Positions 57,821 through 64,000 of a stretch of 64,000 bases of DNA are shown here, one piece after another. Under the pieces are notes generated by a model that ran no database searches, was not told the DNA's origin, and saw only the letters and a list, made by a program, of their open reading frames with translations. Position 1 is the first letter of the stretch; each line of letters begins with the position of its first letter. Position numbers and translations under genes: made by a program. The DNA comes from Hemicordylus capensis (lineage: Eukaryota > Chordata > Lepidosauria > Squamata > Cordylidae), in NCBI RefSeq assembly GCF_027244095.1, contig NC_069660.1, positions 137,381,834-137,445,833 of the forward strand. Reading direction: 5' to 3'.

Positions 57821-58539
57821 CATGTGTCATGATCCCTGAGCCTGACGACTCCTCATCTGAGATGGACCCTGAACCTGACTACCCCATGTCTGAAACCGAC
57901 CCCCAAGCCTGACCTCACTTCAGCCAAGACAGAGCCCGAGCCTGAAATAGAATCCGAAGACCTGGCTGAAGAAGCAGAACATGAGAGGCCCTTGCTCCAG
58001 AACTTGGGGAACCCTGTGCCTCTGGAACCTCCCCTTCATCCTGAGGATGCACCCTTGCCGTCTTCCTCTTCCTCCAGCTCAGAGAAAAAAGATGTCAGTT
58101 TCACCAAAACAAACTCAAAACGTTTTGAGTGTTTCAGCCATAGGGAGCAATGGGGAAACTCAAAACACCCCCATTGTTCCCCATGGGTAGCTCCTAGGGA
58201 CAGCAAAGTGGGTTGTGTGGTATGGCATGATGGGTGCTACCTATACTACTAAACCCACAAAAGAAATGGGCAGGTGGGCAATTTTAAACACATTTTTAAT
58301 CTATTTTTAATCATTTTTAATCCCAAAGCCCCCACAGGATCATATGGTTGGAACAGGCTGTACTCATAGAGTGCACACACTACATTTGCACTGCAATTTG
58401 CAATGCATTTAGCAACCCTTCCTTGAACACTGCAAAAGCACACATTTCAAACACAGTCAAAATATGGCCAAAAGGAATCACTGACCCAGAATCCACTGTC
58501 AGCCACAGTGCCTGCACTGTAATAACATCATTGGCACAC

Positions 58540-58602
58540 AAATAAATAATATAATATAATATAATATAATATAATATAATATAATATAATATAATATAAA
58601 TT
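58540..58602. repeat. (TATAA)n microsatellite
   Basis: About eleven units of five bases at the 3' tail of the L2 copy. Confidence 0.9.
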
Positions 58603-59340
58603 TTTATTTGTTAGCTGCTTCATAACAAATTGTTCTCTGGGCGCTCACAACATAGCATTAATACATACAATAAAAACACTTAACACATTAAATCATAACA
58701 GACAAAAAAAGTGAAAACAACAATACAAAGCAACATTAAAAACTCATTTTAAAATTAGTTAAAAATCCAATCAAATCTGAAAAGCGGAATTTAAAAGACC
58801 AAATTTAAAAGGCCTGGGTGAACAAAAAGGTCTAAAGTTGGAAAACTTTTAGAGCTTTGTTTTAAAAACGTCAAAAAGAACCAAGTGATGAAGCCAGGTG
58901 AACCTCACTGGGGAGGCTATTCCATAAACGCGGTGCAACTACTAAAAAGGCCCTCTCCCCTCTGGTAGCCACCTACCTCATCTCATTTGGTGAGGAGGAC
59001 CTCTGAAGAAGAACTTAAGGTACGGGTAGGGAAATATGGGGCAAAGCACTCTCTCAAGTAACCCAGTCTCAAGCCATTTAGGGCTTTAAAGGTTAAAACC
59101 AGCACTTGCAATTGGGCCCAGAAAAGGACTGGGAGTCAGAGTAGCTGATGAAACACTGGCGTAATATGATCAAAATGTCCAGTCCCAGTTAATCATCTTG
59201 CAGCCCTATTTTGTACCAGCTGCAGTTTCTGGACTATTTTCAAAGGTGGCCAAACATTCAACGCATTGCAGTAATCTTAGCAAGAGGTTACGGAACATGG
59301 GTAACTGTGACCAAGCTATCTCCGTCCAGGTAAGTTCACA
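58545..59340 (-). mobile_element. L2-clade LINE, 3' end, nested
   Basis: The minus strand reads QKLQLVQNRAA, VLVLTFKALNGLRLGYL, an SSSSEVLL segment and VVAPRLWNSLPSEVHLAS, the L2 C-terminus, with several stops and frame changes, followed by a 3' UTR into the (TATAA)n tail. Confidence 0.8.
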
Positions 59341-60113
59341 GTTGGCATATCAGCTGAAGATGTTAAAAGGCACTCAAAGCCACAGAGGCCACTTGAGCTC
59401 TCTAAAGGCTCTCTGCCTCCCAATCCCTTTGAATACATTTTGAAATTCCCTCCTTTTGTGCTCCCCCTCCCTCCCCCCAGCCAATGGCATCAAAGTTGCC
59501 CATGACAATGCTTGATTTGTATGATAACAAGCCAACCAAGAAGCAAGGAGACTGCAAGCCAGTGCCAGAAAACCAATCAGCAAGGGAAAATGGGCTTGTT
59601 CTGCACCCCGCTCAAAACAGGCTCTTTATTTAAGGGGTGTTCTGTTTTATGTTTGAAACACTTGAAACGCCAGTTTCAAGTCAAAACATATCAATGTTGA
59701 AAAGTTCTGTTCTGCACATCCCTACTCCGCAGCCAGCAACTGAGGAATAAGGCACGGCCACTTTAAGACTACCACACTCCAGACTAGGGTGTGTGGCCAG
59801 GATTCACTTCCCTTCAAAAGGCTCAGTATGCTGCAGGTCCTTGCTATAGTAACATTGTTGCTTAAGATTGTAGCCTGTTTCTTGTCTTGCATAAACCTGA
59901 TTTCCTGGCTTCCGATCCTGATTTTGACTGACCTGACTTGTCTGCTCCTATGTGGACCTGATCTCCTGGCTCCTGATCATGGCTTGACAAGACCTGATTT
60001 CCCATTCTTCCTGACATCCTGGCTGCTGACCCTGGCTTGTAACCTGACCTCAACTTTTGCCTAGCTCCCCTGGTGAGTCTGCACACTGCCTGGCCCTGCA
60101 AGGAACAATAGCA

Positions 60114-61385
60114 TGTTCCTGCTTCCCATTGTGCTATGGGCCACCATGGATAGACTGTATTATCCAAAGATGCTGATAGCAAATGTTGCTGAAGAAGTTG
60201 TAGGTGCAATATGCTATAGCAAATTCCACCAGATCAGAGATTAAATGTTCCATAAAATTTCTGAAGAGGAAACTGTTGTGGTCCGTTCATTAACACACCC
60301 TGCTTCAGAAGCCTGTGCAAAACCTGTTCTTGCAGAGTAAATACATGCAGAACACAGAAGGTGGAGAAGAGCCTGTCTTTCTGCAGCACGCCACTTAGGT
60401 GGGCTGAGGGGCAGGAAAGAGAGATAGTGGGAAGGAAGTGTTACACGTACACAAGATTTTTTTTTTAAAGGGGGAAAGATTCCTATTTTCATTTGTAAGA
60501 TGTTTGAGGATATGCTGGTTACCCTAGCTGGAATTCAAAGCTGTCTACATGTACAGGCTTTTGTTTTAAAGGAAGCATTGCTGTGAAAAATAATAATGGG
60601 GATTGCCTATTCATGCTATCAAAAATACATTCTTAGTAGCTTGCAAAGTAACAGTACATTTTGACACCATGGCATTGTCCACAAAAATGTTTCTGGTCAG
60701 CAAAGGTCAACGATCCAACTTCCTGTTCAAAATATAGCAGCAACAGAGCAAAACAATAGAGCCTACGTTGTAAAAAAGGTAGGCAATAATTTTATAAAAA
60801 AATCAACGGATGAGAAGAAAAAAATTCAGATGGGGAAGAAGAGTATCCTGCAGCTATGATTAAAGGTAGCAAGAAAGAGGATGCTTTAACTTGATAATTA
60901 CTTAACTGAAAAGATCCCTTTTGTAAGGGAAAATGCCATTTTTACCAGCCCAGATCTTCTGCAAGCAAAGTAAAGGTAAAGTGTGCCATCGAGCAGCAAA
61001 TCTTTATTGGCAAGAAGAAAAGGGAAGTGTAAACACAGCAGCCAGGGTCATTGATGCCCGAGATTGAGGAAATCTGAATCCAAGGTTTGGCCAAATGTTA
61101 AGCCAAGGCATTTCTACTAGGGTAACTGAAACAACCATCTTAGATGTGTCATGTTTGTCCTATTGTCATTTATTTAAAAGGTTTATATAAAGTAGCCCTA
61201 ACAGAAGGAACTAGGCTGCTGATCGAGCTCAGCAGATCAGAGGCTCACTGTAATGACGACAGGACAAGGATAGATCTCAATTTTTAATTTCAACAATACC
61301 AGCTTCTAGAGGAAGAGGGAAGAGTCGGAAAGTAGAGCAAGATCCTAATCAGGTGAGTCAGGGCAGATTGGCATTGCCTGGTGCA
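60114..61385. other. No gene seen; SINE-tail scrap near 60968-60998
   Basis: The phrase agtaaaggtaaagtgtgcca at 60970-60990 is a Sauria-SINE tail end, without the remainder. No exon was recognised. Confidence 0.4.
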
Positions 61386-61389
61386 TAAT

Positions 61390-63990
61390 CCCAAGGATGA
61401 GGACAGAAATTATTATTCCCATTTTCAAAAAGGGCAGAAAGAACGATCCAGCCAATTACAGGCCCACTAGCATGCTCAATATAATTAGCAAGCTTTATGA
61501 GAGACATCTGCAATGGAAACTATGGGACTGGCTGGAGCAGGAAAATCTGATGGCGGAGGAACAGGCTGGCTTCAGGGAAGGCCAATCTACAATCAACCAG
61601 TGCCTAGTACTCCAGCACCATATTGAAAAATACTTGTTCCTGCAAAACAACCTCCATTTATAAAGCCTGCACTGACTTTAAAGCAATTTTTTACTATCTC
61701 ATGAGTTAAATTATGGGAAAAGCTGGGGTGGCTCGTCAGTTGATTGGCAGCTGTTATACTTAATACGTATGCTTCACACTGGTACACTGCTCAAGGTAAA
61801 ATGCAACCCCCAGGGACGTCTCACAAGTGCCATCGATACACAAAAGGGTGTAAAACAAGGCTGCATATTAGCCCTACTATTATTTAACTTTTACATTAAC
61901 ACCATGGTGGGCCAATTGAGGTTGTGCTTCAGTTGGTCCAGGATGCGGTGGCCCGCCTGCTTACGAGCACTAGGAGATATGATAGTGTGACATCTCTCTT
62001 GCGGTCGCTGCACTGGTTATCTATTTGCTTCCGGGTCCAATTCAAAGTGCTGGTTCTTACCTTTGAAACCCTTCAGGGTTTAGCAACTGCTTACCTGCAG
62101 GACCGTTTCTCCCAGCCAGTCCTCTCCCGTCCTTTGAGATCTTCTCAGTTTGCCCTCCTTTTGGTCCCTGGTCTCAGAGACGTCCGTAGTACTAGGGCCC
62201 CTGGAAGGGCTTTCTCTGTTGCTGCCCCTTCACTTTGGAATTCTCTCCCCCCACCCACCAGATTTGGTTTGCCTCCTCCCTTTCAGCCTTTAAAACCTTC
62301 TTGAAGAGATTTATTTTCCACTAGGTGTTTGCCCTTTAATTTATTTTTTTTTAAATCTCAGATGCTGTTCTTGTTTGTACACCTCCCTTAGTCGTGTGAA
62401 TTGGGCAGGATATTAAATCTCTTAATAAATAAATAAAAATAAATAAATCAACTCAGCAACCAGGATTTCCACCCCCCTAAACTTGTAGGAGCCCATATTT
62501 CCATCCTACTTCATGCTGATGATGCAGCAATACTCTCAAGGACTCCCATTGGCCTTAAATGTGCGTTGAGGGCCTTAGCTCAGTATTGCAAGGAAGATCT
62601 GCTGGAACTTAATTATCATAAAACCAGAATTATGGTCTTTGCCCAAAATCCACACATGGTTTATAGAAGGGCACAAGATTGAACAGGCTCCTTGTTTTAA
62701 ATACCTGGGGGTAGTCCTGCACTCCACTAGCACTAGGAAGACACATGGGGAGTTTACAGCGTTAAATGCACAGAGCTTAGGGTTAGAATTTACAGTGTTA
62801 AATGAACCTCCACTATCCTTAAGTTTCTTCAAACAAGAGATGGTCACTATATAACCGCAGCACTTAAATTGTATGAAGCCAAGCCGCTAGGACAGCTTCT
62901 CTACGGTGCGCAACTGGGTCCTTTCCCCAACCTCGCCCCATTGGAGCATGTGCAATCAAAGTTCCTAAGAGCAGCCCTTCAAGTTCCAAGATGTGTCTCT
63001 AATGCCACCTTGCAACTGGAGACAGGCTTGATGAAAGTGGAGGCAAGGGTTTGGATTACCATACTTAATTATTGGCTTAGACTATCTCTCTGTCCTGTAG
63101 GCCTTGCCCCCTTCACCCTGAGCAATGACTTCCAATCCAGCTGGAAACAGTCAACTATGACTAAAATATTGTCCCTGGGCCTATCCCCACATCTCTTAGT
63201 TAACATGGGCTACAATCCAGCCAAGGCACTTACCAAACAGTGTATTACAGACATAGAGCGACAATCTGATACAGGCAAGGCCCCGAACTTCCTCATCAGT
63301 GAAAGACTCAGGTATACTACCTCTCCTGTGGCATACCTAATGCAACTAGAAGTCCCAAAGCACAGGAGGGCCTTCACACTGGCATGTTGCCATGTTCTTC
63401 CCTCAGCTGTGCTTGAGAAACAATATAGGAAGATCCCACTCTTGGAATGTCAATGCCCCCGTGACGCAGGGCAAGTATAAACAACAGGGCACATCATCCT
63501 TCAGTGTTTGTATTACAGGGACATTTGTGCCACTTTCATTCTACCATTATTACATAACTATCCTGATAATAGGACCAAGTTTACACCTCTTTATTGCTTT
63601 CTGATAGCAATCCCGCCACCACTGTTCTGTGTGGCAGGCAGCAATTAGAATCAGGTTGATGATGACCTCCTGTTCATGCCCAGTGCCTAACTTTATGGAC
63701 TAACTAGAGCACACCTTTGCCTGCTGCCTCAGAGCGCTTCATAGCAACCCAGCATTCCTACAGTTCTATAGTCCCACAGCTGCTTGGTCTTTTACCTTGC
63801 CCTAAATTGATAAAACTCTTACTATGACTATAGTTGACTTTGTCCACGTTTTGCATATAACTTTTTAATGCATTCTTGCTTCTATTCTATGCCTTTTTAA
63901 AAATGATGTTTTTATGATGATAAATATTTGTACCTAACTTATTCTGATTTTATGTGCCTCCATGTTTTTCATACAACTTTTAAATGCATT
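61390..63990 (+). mobile_element. Non-LTR retrotransposon, clade uncertain, interrupted by an L2
   Basis: The reverse transcriptase begins IIIPIFKKGRKNDPANYRPT, MLNIISKLYERHLQWKL and EEQAGFREGQSTINQ, then (in another frame) KQGCILALLLFNFYINTM. After the L2 insertion it resumes near 62450 with ISILLHADDAAILSRTPIGL and KYLGVVLHSTS. A long C-terminal frame (62869-63480) ends before TTGHIILQCLYYRD, a C/H motif of a LINE tail. An Asp-Asp box is present (HADDA). Several stops and frame changes make it inactive. The 3' UTR runs to the end of the window. Confidence 0.8.
61921..62445 (+). mobile_element. L2-type LINE 3' end inserted in the LINE above
   Basis: The plus strand reads LVQDAVARLLTSTRRYD, LHWLSICFRVQFKVLVLTFETL, GRAFSVAAPSLWNSLPPPT, then a 3' UTR and a tail of (aaat)n ending 62446. 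Left of it the host reads FNFYINTM, and right of it the frame resumes, which shows the insertion. Confidence 0.85.
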
Positions 63991-64000
63991 CTTAGGTCTC

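Larger units (their letters stand above)
58090..59718. mobile_element. MITE with TAGGGATGTGCA end, inserted in the LTR candidate
   Basis: The right end reads, on the opposite strand, TAGGGATGTGCAGAACAGAA, as at 6721. Within it are gaaacacttgaaacgccag and, on the left, caaactcaaaacgttttgag, both with the aaac/gttt pattern. It is itself split by an L2 copy. The left boundary is uncertain. Confidence 0.45.
57825..60113 (+). mobile_element. Candidate solo LTR (fossil), split by nested insertions
   Basis: The left part (57825-58085) begins tgtcatgatccctgagcctg and is rich in CCTGA words; the right part (59720-60113) continues with cacggccactttaag and repeated acctgat/ctggct phrases, ending near aacaatagca. 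This style (TG start, CA end, CCTGA repeats) fits an LTR of a Gypsy-type element in squamates. No coding region is present, and the ends are approximate. The insertions inside it show it is old. Confidence 0.4.

Overview
The window looks like nuclear DNA of a squamate reptile, most likely a lizard. It is AT-rich and intron-poor in coding sequence, and it carries several CR1 and L2 LINE copies, an R4/Dong LINE, tRNA-derived SINEs with a Bov-B-like tail (Sauria-SINE type), and many hAT-like and palindromic MITEs. This repeat mixture is typical of Squamata. The species cannot be fixed from sequence alone.

Two host genes are supported. On the minus strand lie the first two coding exons of CAMSAP2, a microtubule minus-end-binding protein: exon 1 at 32709-32847 and exon 2 at 16629-16888, joined by a 15.8 kb intron in matching phase. 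A GC-rich block to about 33.9 kb, with GC boxes, an NRF1-like palindrome and a CACGTG E-box, is its probable promoter. The rest of CAMSAP2 must lie to the left of the window.

On the plus strand at 48.6-52.0 kb is the 3' part of a multi-exon gene I do not recognise. A 1.3 kb exon consists mostly of fifteen 72-bp (24-codon) repeats, and four short exons follow with clean GT-AG borders. Every internal junction is phase 1. The last exon ends in a basic heptad-like segment and is followed at once by a poly(A) signal. Splicing the repeat exon to the next exon creates TAA at the junction; skipping that exon restores a long frame. This is the most interesting part of the window.

Layout: 0-16.6 kb is CAMSAP2 intron 2 or beyond, with LINE, SINE and MITE copies, a perfect 29-bp hairpin and a head-to-head SINE pair. 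16.9-32.7 kb is CAMSAP2 intron 1, with a 219-bp palindromic element bearing 6-bp target duplications. 33-34 kb is the promoter. 34.5-40 kb holds an R4/Dong copy inside (TAA)n, an L2 and a long CR1. 40.5-47.3 kb is rich in DNA transposons, including one 1.18 kb element with a perfect 8-bp target duplication. 48.6-52 kb is the repeat gene. 52-64 kb is a graveyard of nested elements: a candidate LTR fossil containing a MITE and an L2, and a LINE interrupted by an L2. No RNA genes apart from SINE heads, no CRISPR and no bacterial features were seen.
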